A stretch of DNA of 64,000 nucleotides. Origin: Bacteroidetes bacterium OLB10. GTDB lineage: Bacteria > Bacteroidota > Bacteroidia > AKYH767-A > OLB10. The stretch lies in assembly GCA_001567275.1 (NCBI GenBank), contig LNBX01000048.1:109235-173234 (forward strand), read 5' to 3'. The notes beneath the pieces are model-generated. The model did not search any database and had not been told where the DNA came from. It saw nothing but the letters and a program-made list of their open reading frames with translations. Shown here piece after piece: positions 40,201 to 48,794 of the stretch; within the stretch, counting starts at the first letter, position 1; every line of letters begins with the position of its first letter. The position numbers and the translations under genes are program-made.

Positions 40201-43200
40201 ATGTTCCTCCGTCAACATTCAGCGTGAGTGAACCGTTACCTCCACCACTGCAGGCAACATTACCTGTAGAAGCGATGCTGGTTGTCAATGTAGCATCCGG
40301 TTGATTAACCAATATTCCTGAAATGGATGTTGTACAGTTGTGAGCATCCGTAACCGTAACACTATATACACCTGCAACAATGCCGTTTAGATTTTGTGTG
40401 GTTGCACCATTGCTCCAGTTGTAACTGTAAGGAGCCGTACCTCCGTTAACATTCAATGATAAAGCTCCATTATTACCGCCAAAACAGAGTACAGAAGTGT
40501 TGGTAGCAACAGAAGCATTCAATGCTGCAGAAGGTTCATTCACTGTAATTCCTGTTTGTGCAGCGGTACATCCGTTAGCATCAGTTACAGTAACTGTATA
40601 TGTTCCTGCAGCAACTGCGGTAATGCCTGATGTGGTGGCTCCTGTATTCCACAAATAAGTGTAAGGAGTTGTACCACCGGTAACCGTAGTTGATATGGCT
40701 CCGCTGAGGTTGCTATGACATGCTACATCCGTAACTGATGCAACTGCAGCAAGTGAAGCGGATGGCTGAGATATGATAATTCCGTTTAATGCCATCGTAC
40801 AACCGTTGGCATCTGTAACAGTTACTGAGTAACTGCCTGCAGATATATTGGACAAATTTTGTGATGAAGCACCGTTACTCCAGTTATAACTGTAAGGCGA
40901 TGTTCCACCATTAACAGTCAGATTGATTGCGCCATTGTTTTCTCCATGACAACTTACATTCTGCGATGAAGACACCGATGCTGCAAGTGCAGCAGCCGGT
41001 TGCGAAATAGTTTGAGATACAATGGTTGTACAACCATTGGCATCTGTTACTGTTACAGTATATGATCCTGCTGTAAGTCCTGATACGTTTTGTGTTGTTG
41101 CTCCATTGCTCCAGTTATAGTTATAAGGTGCAGTGCCGCCATTTACAGTAAGCTGAATGGATGCATTATTTCCTCCATAACAATTCACATTCTGTGATGA
41201 CTGTACAGAAGCGCCTAATGCCATAGCAGGTTGTGTAATGGTAGCCGATTTTTCACTGGTACATCCATTGGCATCTGTTACAGATACTGTGTATGTACCG
41301 GCAGTTAGACCTGAAATATTTTGCGTGGTAGCTCCATTACTCCAGTTATAACTATATGGTGAAGTACCTCCTGTTACATTCAGATTCAGTGAACCATTGG
41401 ACAATCCGTAGCATGATACATTGCTTGCTGTTGAAATGGTGGTGTTAAGTGTAGCTGCAGGTTGGGTTAATGTTGCATTGGCAGATGCAGTACATCCGTT
41501 GGCATCTGTCACCGTTACTGAATAAGTACCGGCCTGCAATCCTGAGATATTTTGCGTAGTAGCTCCATTACTCCATAAATAACTATATGCAGTAGTACCG
41601 CCACTTACTGAAAGATTGATGCTTCCGTTAGGAACATCATAGCATGAAATATTTTGTGCTGAAGAAATAGATGCATTGAGTGCCTGTGCAGGTTGAGAAA
41701 TTGTCTGCACTGCATTGGCAGTACATCCGTTTGCATCTGTTACTGTTACAGTGTATGTTCCGGAAGTAAGTCCGGTAATATTCTGAGTGGTTGCACCATT
41801 ACTCCAGTTATAGTTATAAGGTGCAGTACCACCATTAACAGTTAATGTAACGGAAGCATTATTTCCACCAAAGCAATTTACGTTTTGCGAAGAAGAAACT
41901 GCGGCATTTAATGCAGCAGATGGTTGTGTGATGGTATGTGATGTTGAAGATGTACATCCGTTGGCATCTGTAACAGATACAGTATAAGTTCCTGCAGATA
42001 AATTAGTCAGATTTTGTGTGGTAGCTCCGTTGCTCCAGTTATAACTGTAAGGTGTAGTACCACCACTTACAGTTAAATTTAATGAAGCATCACTTCCGCC
42101 AAAACAGTTTACATTTTGTGAAGATGCAACTGATGAGCTTAATACTGCAGAAGGCTGTGCGATAGTCTGACTGATAGTTGTTGTACAGTTCAGGTCATCA
42201 GTAACAGTTACTGTGTAAGTTCCTGCAACTAATCCTGAAATATTTTGTGTGGTAGCACCATTACTCCATACATAATTATAAGGAGCTGTTCCACCAACAA
42301 CATTAAGATTAACAGTTCCGTTGCTCAGTCCGTAGCATGTAACATCTGCAGATGAAGCAACCGAAGCACTCAGTGCTCCTGATGGTTGTGTAATTGTTTT
42401 ACTGATGGTATAAATACATGAATTTGCATCGGTGATGGTTACAGAATAAGCTCCTGCGGCAAGATTGCTCAGATTCTGAGTGGTTGCTCCATTGCTCCAG
42501 TTGAATGAATAAGGTGCAGTACCTCCTGTAACGTTCAGGTTGATGAATGCATTATTTCCGCCATAACAAAAAACATTCTGTGTAGATGATATTGTAGCTG
42601 ATAATGCATTGGCTGGTTGCGAAACTACTCCTGTAGCTTCTAATGTACATCCATTTGCATCGGTAATAGTAACATTATACACTCCTGAATTAAGACCTGA
42701 AATATCTTTTGTAGTTGCTCCGTTATTCCACAGATAGGTATAAGGTGAAGTTCCTCCGCTAACAGTCAATGTAAGTGCGCCATTGCCACCACCGTTACAT
42801 GAAACGTTTTGTGTTGACTGAACTGAAGCACTTAAAGTGGCTGAAGGCTGACTAATGGTTATGGAGTTCATGCTGCTTGTACATCCTTTCGCATCAGTTA
42901 CAGTTACGCTGTAAGTTCCTGCTGCCAGGTTTTGCAGATTTTGTGTTGAAGCACCGTTGCTCCAGTTGAAAGTATAAGGTGAAGTTCCGCCTGCTACCGT
43001 CAGGTTAATTTGTCCTGTTGACTGGCCAAAACATAAAACATTTGTTTTAGAATCAAGTGAGCTGCTAAGTGCTGCAGAAGGTTGAGTTACCGATATTGCA
43101 TTTTGTGTTGATGTACATCCGTTGGCATCGGTAACAGTAACAGTATATGTGCCGGCTCCAATAGCTGAAAGATTCTGTGTTATAGCTCCGTTACTCCAGT

Positions 43201-46159
43201 TATAGCTGTAAGGAGTTGTACCGCCATTGACAGTAAGATTAACTGCACCGGTAGCATCTCCAAAACAATTGACATTAGTAGCTGATGCTGATGAAGTAAG
43301 AGCTGCTGAAGGTTGTGTTACTGATATTGCATTTTGTGTTGATGTACAACCCTTGGCATCAGTGATAGTTACTGAATACGTTCCTGCGGCAATGTTGCTC
43401 AGATTTTGAGTCGTTGCTCCATTGTTCCAAACATAAGTATATGGAGATGTTCCGCCATTAACAGTAAGTGTAACAGATCCGGTTGAGTTTCCGAAACAAT
43501 TTACATTACTTACAGACGTACCGGATGTTAAGGCAGCAGAAGGTTGTGTAACTGCAATAGCTGCCTGTGTTGAAGTACAACCTTTGGCATCAGTAACTGT
43601 TACAGTATAATTTCCTGCTGCTAAACCTGACTGATTCTGATTAGTTGATCCATTGCTCCATGCATAAGTATAAGGTCCCGTACCGCCATTTACTGAAAGG
43701 TTAATAGCACCTGTAGCGTTTCCAAAGCAATTTACTTCTGATGCTGACGGCACTACCGAAAGTGCTGCCGCAGGTTGAGATATAGAAATTGCTGACTGTA
43801 CTGAAGTACATCCGTTAGCATCGGTAACAGTAACTGAATAACTACCTGCTGATAATCCGGAGATATTTGCAGTAGTTGCTCCGTTGCTCCATACATAAGT
43901 ATAAGGAGAAGTACCTCCCGTAACAGTTAAATTTACAGAACCATCATTACCACCAAAGCAACTTACATTTACTTTAGAATTTGCAACTGCTAATGCAGCT
44001 ACAGGTTGTGTAACGCTGATAGAATTCTGAGTACTGGTACAACCTTTTGCATCAGTAACAGTAACCGAATAAGTGCCTGCGGCAACATTACTCAGGTTTT
44101 GAGTAGTTGCTCCATTGCTCCATGTATAACTGTAAGGCCCTGTACCTCCGTTTACAGTCAGATTCACTGCACCGGTAGCCTGACCAAAACAATTCACAGG
44201 TGCTGCTGTTGCAGTTGCAGAAAGTGATGCTGTAGGTTGAGTTATTGTAGCACTTGCAGTTGCTGTACACCCTTGCGAACTGGTAACAGTAACTGTATAA
44301 TTACCCGCGGCAACATTTGTTATGTTCTGTGTTGAAGCACCATTGCTCCAACTATAAGAATAAGGAGCAACACCGTTGGATACTGAAATATTTACAGCTC
44401 CGGTTGATTGTCCGTAACAATTTACATTGGTAGCTGTAGCCGATGCCTGAGGAGATTTTCTCAGATTCAGTGTCATTGTGTCCTTAGCAAGCGCACATAA
44501 ATATTTTGGGGCAAGCACCAGTTTAACTGAGCCGGCATTTATATCTGCTGTAGAAGGAACATAAATTGCATTCTTTGTGGAGTCATTCGGAATAAATTGT
44601 CCGGTTCCCGTGGAAGTCCATTTTATCGCTCCGGTAAATGGTGACTGTGAGTAAGCAATAGAACCCGACAATTGAATTGAGTCCTGATTACTTCCTTTTG
44701 TACACACATTCAAATCACTTCCTGCATTGTTTACAAGATAATCCGGCATCTGAAGTGTTGTTTTATCACTTAACCTGTTGGCAAACCACCAGGTGTTAAT
44801 AGTATTGCTCTCACCTATGGTATTCTGATCGGTATTGGCCGGGCTTGATGTCCAGGTGTGACAGGGAGAAGAACATCCTATCAGATTGGTTGAACCACCA
44901 ACAAGCACATCATCATAAAATAGTGAATCTACAAAATTTGCACTGCTAGGTCTGATAACTGACATTGAAAATCCTGTTTGGTGATTTTCTACGTCATACA
45001 TAGGTAGATTCACCAAACCTGTTTCAACGCTTATAATTAATGAAACACTGCTTCCAACAGGTATATAATTACCGAATCCGTCTTTGGCATCCCAATACAA
45101 ACAACTACTTCCGGCCGGCACACTCTGAAATACCATTCTTCTGTCAGCAGTGCCTGCATCATACTTATCATTATTATTCCGGTCTATCAATACAGTAACA
45201 TCCGAAGATTTAACCAGATTTACATTAATACATACTGAATCTTTCACACAACGTTCGAATGTAGGAGGCCCCCCGAGAAACTGCATGGAACCACTTGGAA
45301 ACGCCACATGATCAGGATCTGACAAGAATAATTTATATTCATCAGGTACTGCAAACCCGATTTTAGAACGCCTGTCATTTGTAGGATTTCCGGTATTGGC
45401 TGTACCAAACTGATTACATGATACTCGGAACTTGTATGGTTTGATACCATTCATATCCACTTTAGTCACTGAACTGTCCTGACCATATATAAAGAAATAT
45501 CCATAAAATGGATTAGCATAAGATTCTGTGTTGAATCCCCAGTTTTTAGAAAACAAACGGCCGGTTACGGCAGTATTACTTGAAGTATTAACAACAGTAA
45601 CATCAAATATACCGAGACTCAACTCAGTATTTGTTGATACACTTGTGCCACTACCTTTATTAAATTCAATATAATAAGCACCTGCAAGTCCGGCAGTCGG
45701 ATTACAACTGAATCCATTATAACCTTGTGGATTTACTACATTAGGGCCGGCAATTGCCTGTTTGTGATAGTTTATATAGCCCTGCCCTGTTGAAGTTGGC
45801 AACAATTGTGGTCCGAAAATGATATTTCCATTCGGGTCCTTTATACGAACATACCAGTTGCTGCTGGATGATCGCTGACCAATACCGAAATAAATCTTTT
45901 CCTGCGCTGGGTTATTAATTCTGATGTACAACCTTTCCTTATCGGTTGCAGAGTAACCTGCAAAAGTTCCGTAAGTAGATTGCTGATTAATAATCATCAG
46001 GTTGGTAGCCTTGGTAGTGTCAGGCCTGAACTGTGGAGATCCGTCCGCCAATGCTTTATCATTGACGATGATTCCCATGAACACAACAGCCCAAAACAGG
46101 ACTGATTGTCTCCATAAAATAGAGTTGATTTTTTGAATTGCTGATAACATCTTTCCCAT
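34235..46159 (-). CDS. Giant SprB-like repeat adhesin with T9SS type B C-terminus
   Basis: 3974 residues. An N-terminal export segment (LFWAVVFMGIIVNDKALA) precedes a ~530-residue unique region. About 41 tandem SprB repeats of ~73 residues then run from about residue 570 to 3720 (core: NVxCFGxxxGxxxLxVxGGTxPYxYxWSNGATTQNLSxLxAGTYxVTVTDANGCT). An Ig-like domain follows, and the chain ends in a gliding-motility type B domain (FVPTGFSPDGNAVNDTYVI, IYNRWGNLVYK, NGTYYYILDL). SprB in Flavobacterium johnsoniae is the motile adhesin that carries cells over surfaces; this protein is likely a surface adhesin exported by the T9SS and paired with the PorP/SprF gene 53 bases downstream. Whether the cell glides is unknown. 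Confidence 0.93.
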   Translation of the reverse strand: MGKMLSAIQKINSILWRQSVLFWAVVFMGIIVNDKALADGSPQFRPDTTKATNLMIINQQSTYGTFAGYSATDKERLYIRINNPAQEKIYFGIGQRSSSSNWYVRIKDPNGNIIFGPQLLPTSTGQGYINYHKQAIAGPNVVNPQGYNGFSCNPTAGLAGAYYIEFNKGSGTSVSTNTELSLGIFDVTVVNTSSNTAVTGRLFSKNWGFNTESYANPFYGYFFIYGQDSSVTKVDMNGIKPYKFRVSCNQFGTANTGNPTNDRRSKIGFAVPDEYKLFLSDPDHVAFPSGSMQFLGGPPTFERCVKDSVCINVNLVKSSDVTVLIDRNNNDKYDAGTADRRMVFQSVPAGSSCLYWDAKDGFGNYIPVGSSVSLIISVETGLVNLPMYDVENHQTGFSMSVIRPSSANFVDSLFYDDVLVGGSTNLIGCSSPCHTWTSSPANTDQNTIGESNTINTWWFANRLSDKTTLQMPDYLVNNAGSDLNVCTKGSNQDSIQLSGSIAYSQSPFTGAIKWTSTGTGQFIPNDSTKNAIYVPSTADINAGSVKLVLAPKYLCALAKDTMTLNLRKSPQASATATNVNCYGQSTGAVNISVSNGVAPYSYSWSNGASTQNITNVAAGNYTVTVTSSQGCTATASATITQPTASLSATATAAPVNCFGQATGAVNLTVNGGTGPYSYTWSNGATTQNLSNVAAGTYSVTVTDAKGCTSTQNSISVTQPVAALAVANSKVNVSCFGGNDGSVNLTVTGGTSPYTYVWSNGATTANISGLSAGSYSVTVTDANGCTSVQSAISISQPAAALSVVPSASEVNCFGNATGAINLSVNGGTGPYTYAWSNGSTNQNQSGLAAGNYTVTVTDAKGCTSTQAAIAVTQPSAALTSGTSVSNVNCFGNSTGSVTLTVNGGTSPYTYVWNNGATTQNLSNIAAGTYSVTITDAKGCTSTQNAISVTQPSAALTSSASATNVNCFGDATGAVNLTVNGGTTPYSYNWSNGAITQNLSAIGAGTYTVTVTDANGCTSTQNAISVTQPSAALSSSLDSKTNVLCFGQSTGQINLTVAGGTSPYTFNWSNGASTQNLQNLAAGTYSVTVTDAKGCTSSMNSITISQPSATLSASVQSTQNVSCNGGGNGALTLTVSGGTSPYTYLWNNGATTKDISGLNSGVYNVTITDANGCTLEATGVVSQPANALSATISSTQNVFCYGGNNAFINLNVTGGTAPYSFNWSNGATTQNLSNLAAGAYSVTITDANSCIYTISKTITQPSGALSASVASSADVTCYGLSNGTVNLNVVGGTAPYNYVWSNGATTQNISGLVAGTYTVTVTDDLNCTTTISQTIAQPSAVLSSSVASSQNVNCFGGSDASLNLTVSGGTTPYSYNWSNGATTQNLTNLSAGTYTVSVTDANGCTSSTSHTITQPSAALNAAVSSSQNVNCFGGNNASVTLTVNGGTAPYNYNWSNGATTQNITGLTSGTYTVTVTDANGCTANAVQTISQPAQALNASISSAQNISCYDVPNGSINLSVSGGTTAYSYLWSNGATTQNISGLQAGTYSVTVTDANGCTASANATLTQPAATLNTTISTASNVSCYGLSNGSLNLNVTGGTSPYSYNWSNGATTQNISGLTAGTYTVSVTDANGCTSEKSATITQPAMALGASVQSSQNVNCYGGNNASIQLTVNGGTAPYNYNWSNGATTQNVSGLTAGSYTVTVTDANGCTTIVSQTISQPAAALAASVSSSQNVSCHGENNGAINLTVNGGTSPYSYNWSNGASSQNLSNISAGSYSVTVTDANGCTMALNGIIISQPSASLAAVASVTDVACHSNLSGAISTTVTGGTTPYTYLWNTGATTSGITAVAAGTYTVTVTDANGCTAAQTGITVNEPSAALNASVATNTSVLCFGGNNGALSLNVNGGTAPYSYNWSNGATTQNLNGIVAGVYSVTVTDAHNCTTSISGILVNQPDATLTTSIASTGNVACSGGGNGSLTLNVDGGTLPYTFNWSNGATTQNISGLYAGTYNVSITDANGCTATATGVVSQPAGALTSSVSSSVDILCYGGNNGSVQLAVTGGTAPYSYNWSNGATTQNLSGLSAGNYAVTVTDANGCISQSSVVISQPSGALNATIAASQNILCFAQSTGSIDVTVTGGTAPFTYNWSNGATTQDLTNVGAGTYSVVVTDTNNCTFSLNGIILTQPAEQLAATSQTTAVDCYNNNTGSVALNVSGGTSPYSYNWSNGATTQNLTNIQAGTYSVTVTDANGCTFAASAIQVSQPAAALQTSFSSQNINCFGDNTGSVSVNVSGGTSPYTYNWSNGASTQNLTSVGAGTYTLTVTDANGCTTSTGSVTLSQPAAAITLSNTTTEAGCFGNNTGSIDLTVNGGTAPYSFNWSNGAVTEDLNGIASGNYVVTVTDANGCINTSASINVGQPAGALNAQVASSQDVSCFGNTTGSITLTVSAGTAPYTFNWSNGATTQNLLNIPAGTYSVTVTDANNCSTFLSAITIQQPAGALAASVSGMQNVNCYGQSTGAINLNVSGGTSPYSYNWSNGAVTQNLSNLSAGSYSVTVTDANNCSTTINAIVVAEPPAVLFASVASTSNVSCNAGANGAIDLNVSGGTSPYSFNWSNGATTEDIAGLSSGSYSVTVTDANGCTYSVSEVITQPSAGLSASVSSTQNVNCFGGNNASVQLTVNGGTSPYSYNWSNGATSQNISSITAGVYTVTVTDANGCTDVQSATITQPSASLSTSVNNITNVSCYGNSTAAILINVNGGTTPYTYLWSNGATSQNLMNVEAGTYSVSITDANGCTASITGLAVSQPADSLAATVSSSQNVACTGGGNGAIDITVTGGTMPYQFNWSNGATSEDISGLATGSYSVTITDANGCTYNLAETVGQPASSLATSIQSTQNVDCFSNSTGSIDLTASGGTAPYTFAWSNGATTEDISNLSAGTYTVTVTDANGCYNNQTATITQPAATLTASVSAMQNVLCYSNLTGSIDLTVNGGTSPYTYNWSNGAVTEDISGLGAGSYTVSVTDVNGCSATQTITISQPSAALATSITSSSPALCYGGTTGTANLDIQGGTTPYTIQWSNGSSSQNQSALSAGTYNVLVTDANGCSSSQSVTISQPQDSISGGVSSVDSVGCFGNATGNIDITITGGTSPYTYNWSNGSTNEDQQNVAAGNYNVLVTDANGCTYSVSAVVGQPAAALSNSLSVQQNVNCFSGNNGSATSVVTGGTSPYTYYWSNGATGTTIDSLTAGIYQLTVTDANGCTATDSVEIAQPSAALNASYVMTSAVFCYGGSDGAVDVTVTGGTMPYTYQWSNGMSTEDLTGVAAGNYTLTVTDANGCMFNLTATVTQPLAPLSPAVAITPVGCFADSTGAINLTVTGGTQPYSYFWSNGDTTQNLVNMSGGSYSVFVVDANNCVAQASAYIPSPEGALVSYATLSHVNCQSITSGSILMNTTGGTAPYTYAWSNGDTTQNLINIGAGTYTVVITDSAGCVFNDTLTINGPTQQLAITGQQQDVNCYNMATGYASIKATGGIPPYSYLWSNGSTTATISNLAAGIYTVTVTDSYNCVLDTTFQIIQPDSGLSNNLNISQVTCFGLANGSITVTTMGGTPAYSYLWSNGATTASLSNLSPGVYNLTVTDQGGCTDQHSITITEPSAALTATSSANDANCLTGVGANVDVIVNGGTQPYQYVWSNGSQYQDLTGVGAGTYSLTVTDANGCTTQITQIVNDVSTFDMSAEGPTEFCIGGTVTLNAMSVPGASYQWYVNGQPLTGATSPTFTTPAAGTYTVSLTNSCGNFMSNPIEVKVNSVGNFTVSPNIMICPNDGEQAQLFATGGLWYLWNPGEGLNDSTIANPIAVPKSSTKYTVTVRSAEGCEATSEVMVTVTCDTLFVPTGFSPDGNAVNDTYVIDGLSKYPGNILYIYNRWGNLVYKKRDYDNNWDGTSNVAGVYLGQQLPNGTYYYILDLNDGKKPLQGFLTLKR
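34990..44450 (-). repeat. Coding tandem repeats: about 41 SprB units
   Basis: Units of about 220 bases encode the 73-residue SprB repeat. I counted 41 by the CxG...GGTxPYxYxWSNG core. Units differ in sequence, but short exact stretches recur (the WSNGATTQN and VTVTDANGCT codings), so unequal recombination and assembly collapse or expansion are possible. Boundaries are approximate. Confidence 0.85.
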
Positions 46160-46310
46160 AACTTGGTGTTATTTATAAGCACATTCAACGACAACTTCAT
46201 TTTCAGGGTTTCATAATTAAGCCGAATTTTTAAAATGCGATGATTTTTTTTATTTTTTGTAACCCTTTCATTGAATGTTCGTAACAACCATATTTAAAAT
46301 TCAAAAAACT

Positions 46311-46698
46311 ATGCATAAGCGATTCATACAAACATTGGTTTTAATGATGTTTTCGGTTCTTTCAACCGGTGTATTTGCGCAATCACAAATAATAGGGAAA
46401 GTAGATGCCGATGGTGTGCCACACCTCTCAGCTTCCAAAACAGATTGCATCAGCGAATTGAAAAAAAGTTGCAGCAACAAAAGGAACATTTGCTTCAATG
46501 AAAATGAATGATGTAAGTTTCACTCAAATGCCTCATGGGCAATATTGCCTTACGTCATACGAGAAAGATCCTTCCGGAAAAACCCTTCGCGGTATCCGTA
46601 TTGAATGTAAACAGGATGATGACAACAATTTAATTTTAACGTCAAAATCAAAAGTGGAAACTGTTACCGGAAAAAGTTTCACATCATCCACTCTTTAA
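46311..46698 (+). CDS. Small secreted protein of unknown function (frameshifted)
   Basis: The ATG at 46311 begins a signal peptide (MHKRFIQTLVLMMFSVLSTG, ending VFAQ). The frame stops at 46511. Removing one A from the A7 run at 46461-46467 joins it to a second frame (ELKKVAATKGTFASMKMND) that runs to 46698, for a total of 128 residues. The joined protein has no recognised domain; TSYEKDPSGKTLRGIRIEC is a representative stretch. A terminator hairpin follows 30 bases later. It is divergent from the SprB-like gene. Confidence 0.6.
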
Positions 46699-46727
46699 AA
46701 ATTTTACTTTTAATCTTTTTTTCATAA

Positions 46728-46755
46728 AAAAAAGGAGCCCGTAAGCTCCTTTTTT
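46728..46755. terminator. Bidirectional hairpin terminator
   Basis: Arms at 46728-46738 and 46745-46755 (AAAAAAGGAGC / GCTCCTTTTTT) with a 6-base loop, between the small secreted gene and icd, which converge. Confidence 0.88.
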
Positions 46756-46772
46756 CTTTTTGATAATGATTG

Positions 46773-47999
46773 TTACTTGCTTAGTTTCACTTTAAGATTT
46801 GAATCGAGCACACTCAGAAAATCTTCTGTATTCAAATAGTGCTCAGGTTTGGTTTCACTTCCATAAATGCAAACGGCAAGGTCTTTTGTCATTTTTCCGC
46901 TCTCAACAGTTTCCACACAAACATCTTCCAGCGCTTTTGCAAAATGAATGAGTGGTTGGTTATTATCTAATTTGCCACGGAATTCAAAACCTCGTGTCCA
47001 TGCAAAAATGGAAGCAATAGGATTTGTAGAAGTTGGTTTACCCTTCTGATGCTCTCTGAAGTGACGGGTAACAGTGCCATGAGCTGCTTCAGCTTCCATG
47101 GTTTTTCCATCAGGTGTAAGCAAGGTTGATGTCATCAATCCTAACGAACCAAATCCCTGTGCAACGGTATCACTTTGCACATCACCATCATAATTCTTAC
47201 AAGCCCACACAAAATTTCCATTCCACTTCAACGCACTTGCAACCATGTCATCAATCAACCGGTGCTCGTAAGTAATTTTCTTTGCATCAAACTGTGCCTT
47301 AAATTCCTTTTCATAAATAGCCTGGAAAACATCTTTAAATCTTCCGTCATATTTTTTCAATATGGTATTTTTTGTTGAAAGATAAAGTGGCCAGCCTTTC
47401 TGCAATGCAACATTAAAGCATGAACGAGCAAAACCTCCAATAGACTCATCAGTGTTATACATTGCAAGTGCAACACCATCTCCTTTGAAATTGAAAACTT
47501 CGTGTTCAATGACTGAGCCATCTTCCCCTTCAAACTTTATGGTCAGCTTACCTTTTCCTTTAGTTACAAAATCAGTAGCTCGATACTGATCACCAAAAGC
47601 ATGACGACCGATACATATCGGAGCTGTCCAGTTGGGAACCAAACGGGGAATATTTTTGCAAACAATCGGTTCTCTGAAAACTGTTCCATCCAGAATATTT
47701 CTGATTGTTCCGTTTGGAGATTTCCACATTTGTTTAAGATTAAATTCTTTTACTCGTGCTTCATCAGGAGTAATAGTAGCACACTTTATACCTACATTGT
47801 ATTTTTTTATTGCTTCAGCAGCTTCAACAGTTACCTGATCATTGGTAGCATCACGATGTTCAATTCCCAGATCGAAATATTTTATATCCACATCAAGATA
47901 AGGCAATATCAATCTGTCCTTTATAAATTTCCAGATTACGCGGGTCATTTCATCCCCGTCAAGTTCTACCACAGGATTGGCTACTTTAATTTTTTCCAT
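46773..47999 (-). CDS. icd: NADP-dependent isocitrate dehydrogenase (homodimeric, eukaryote-like type)
   Basis: 408 residues. The start [18 protein letters not shown], the substrate region [20 protein letters not shown], and [14 protein letters not shown] are diagnostic of the ~410-residue IDH subfamily shared with eukaryotes. [20 protein letters not shown] and [17 protein letters not shown] complete the active-site and NADP region. It decarboxylates isocitrate to 2-oxoglutarate, the substrate class of the KorAB enzyme elsewhere in the window. Confidence 0.96.
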   Translation of the reverse strand: MEKIKVANPVVELDGDEMTRVIWKFIKDRLILPYLDVDIKYFDLGIEHRDATNDQVTVEAAEAIKKYNVGIKCATITPDEARVKEFNLKQMWKSPNGTIRNILDGTVFREPIVCKNIPRLVPNWTAPICIGRHAFGDQYRATDFVTKGKGKLTIKFEGEDGSVIEHEVFNFKGDGVALAMYNTDESIGGFARSCFNVALQKGWPLYLSTKNTILKKYDGRFKDVFQAIYEKEFKAQFDAKKITYEHRLIDDMVASALKWNGNFVWACKNYDGDVQSDTVAQGFGSLGLMTSTLLTPDGKTMEAEAAHGTVTRHFREHQKGKPTSTNPIASIFAWTRGFEFRGKLDNNQPLIHFAKALEDVCVETVESGKMTKDLAVCIYGSETKPEHYLNTEDFLSVLDSNLKVKLSK

Positions 48000-48025
48000 T
48001 TTGAAAACGTATTTTTTTACAGCCG

Positions 48026-48033
48026 CAAAAATA
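48026..48033 (-). promoter_or_regulatory. -7 box of the icd promoter
   Basis: TATTTTTG on the minus strand, a TAnnTTTG match, 26 bases before the icd ATG at 47999. No convincing -33 TTTG was seen. Confidence 0.45.
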
Positions 48034-48107
48034 GTATTTTAGATAATGAATCTTCTTCGAAACTTTTTAAACTAATCAACTAAAATTCAACACCGGAAAC
48101 GGATGAA

Positions 48108-48449
48108 TTACTTATTAGAGTAATCAGGATTAAAGATAAACCAAGCGGCAAGCACAATGAACAAAAACCCTACTGCATAATTCCATGTAAATTTTTCGCC
48201 CAGATACCAAACTGAAAAAACACTGAACACAACGAGGGTAATAATTTCCTGAATGACTTTAAGCTGAGCCACCGAAAAAGTGCTGCTTCCAATTCTGTTG
48301 GCAGGAACCATAAAACAGTACTCCACAAAAGCAATAAGCCATGAAATGATAATAACTTTCCACAGCGGAGTTTCTTTAAATTTTAAATGGCCATACCAGG
48401 CAAACGTCATAAAAATATTGGAGATGAGTAATAAAATAATGGTGCGCAT
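48108..48449 (-). CDS. DMT family membrane protein (DUF486)
   Basis: 113 residues with four membrane helices (IILLLISNIFMTFAWYGHL; VIIISWLIAFVEYCFMVPA; LKVIQEIITLVVFSVFSVWYL; NYAVGFLFIVLAAWFIF). The blocks NIFMTFAWYGHLK and EYCFMVPANRIG are characteristic of DUF486, a small drug/metabolite-transporter-like family. Substrate unknown. It lies 108 bases upstream of the icd start and may have its own transcript. Confidence 0.9.
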   Translation of the reverse strand: MRTIILLLISNIFMTFAWYGHLKFKETPLWKVIIISWLIAFVEYCFMVPANRIGSSTFSVAQLKVIQEIITLVVFSVFSVWYLGEKFTWNYAVGFLFIVLAAWFIFNPDYSNK

Positions 48450-48794
48450 AAAATATAAATATTGAGCCGCAAATCTATTTTAAACTAAACTGCGCCATTA
48501 GCCCTTTATAAGAGTTGATTGATTGGTCATTGTGGCGGGGGCTTTAGTTGAATTGTTAAAAAAATTATCGTTTTGAAAAGCTTAACTAAACCCAATAGTA
48601 ACGCACCTTTCACCATTATGAAATCATGATAAAAAGTAAGTTGTTAGCATTCAAGTGGTTGATTAGTCCAATTCCCTTTATGAATTTCTACAAAAAACCA
48701 TTTCACCAACAAGAGTTTTTGTCCACGAATAGTTGCTGACATACTACCATTTGAGAAACTTAAATATTTAGCTTTGCAACCTTAATTTAAAATT
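48450..48794. other. 345-base intergenic region
   Basis: No open frame, RNA gene or strong hairpin is seen. It separates the divergent DUF486 gene and the TonB receptor gene and carries the receptor promoter near its right end (48750-48776). The rest is AT-rich without recognised features. Confidence 0.5.
48750..48776 (+). promoter_or_regulatory. Candidate promoter of the TonB receptor operon
   Basis: TTTG (48750-48753) and TAGCTTTG (48769-48776, exact TAnnTTTG) are separated by 15 bases, shorter than the usual 17-23. The -7 box is 18 bases before the ATG at 48795. Confidence 0.45.

Noticed and set aside
34990..44450. Dense tandem repeats resembling a CRISPR or satellite array
   Set aside because: The repeats are ~220 bases, imperfect and keep one open frame; they encode SprB repeats.
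46498..46698. A separate 66-codon gene after the small secreted protein
   Set aside because: It continues the first frame exactly when one A is removed and has no signal or start context of its own.
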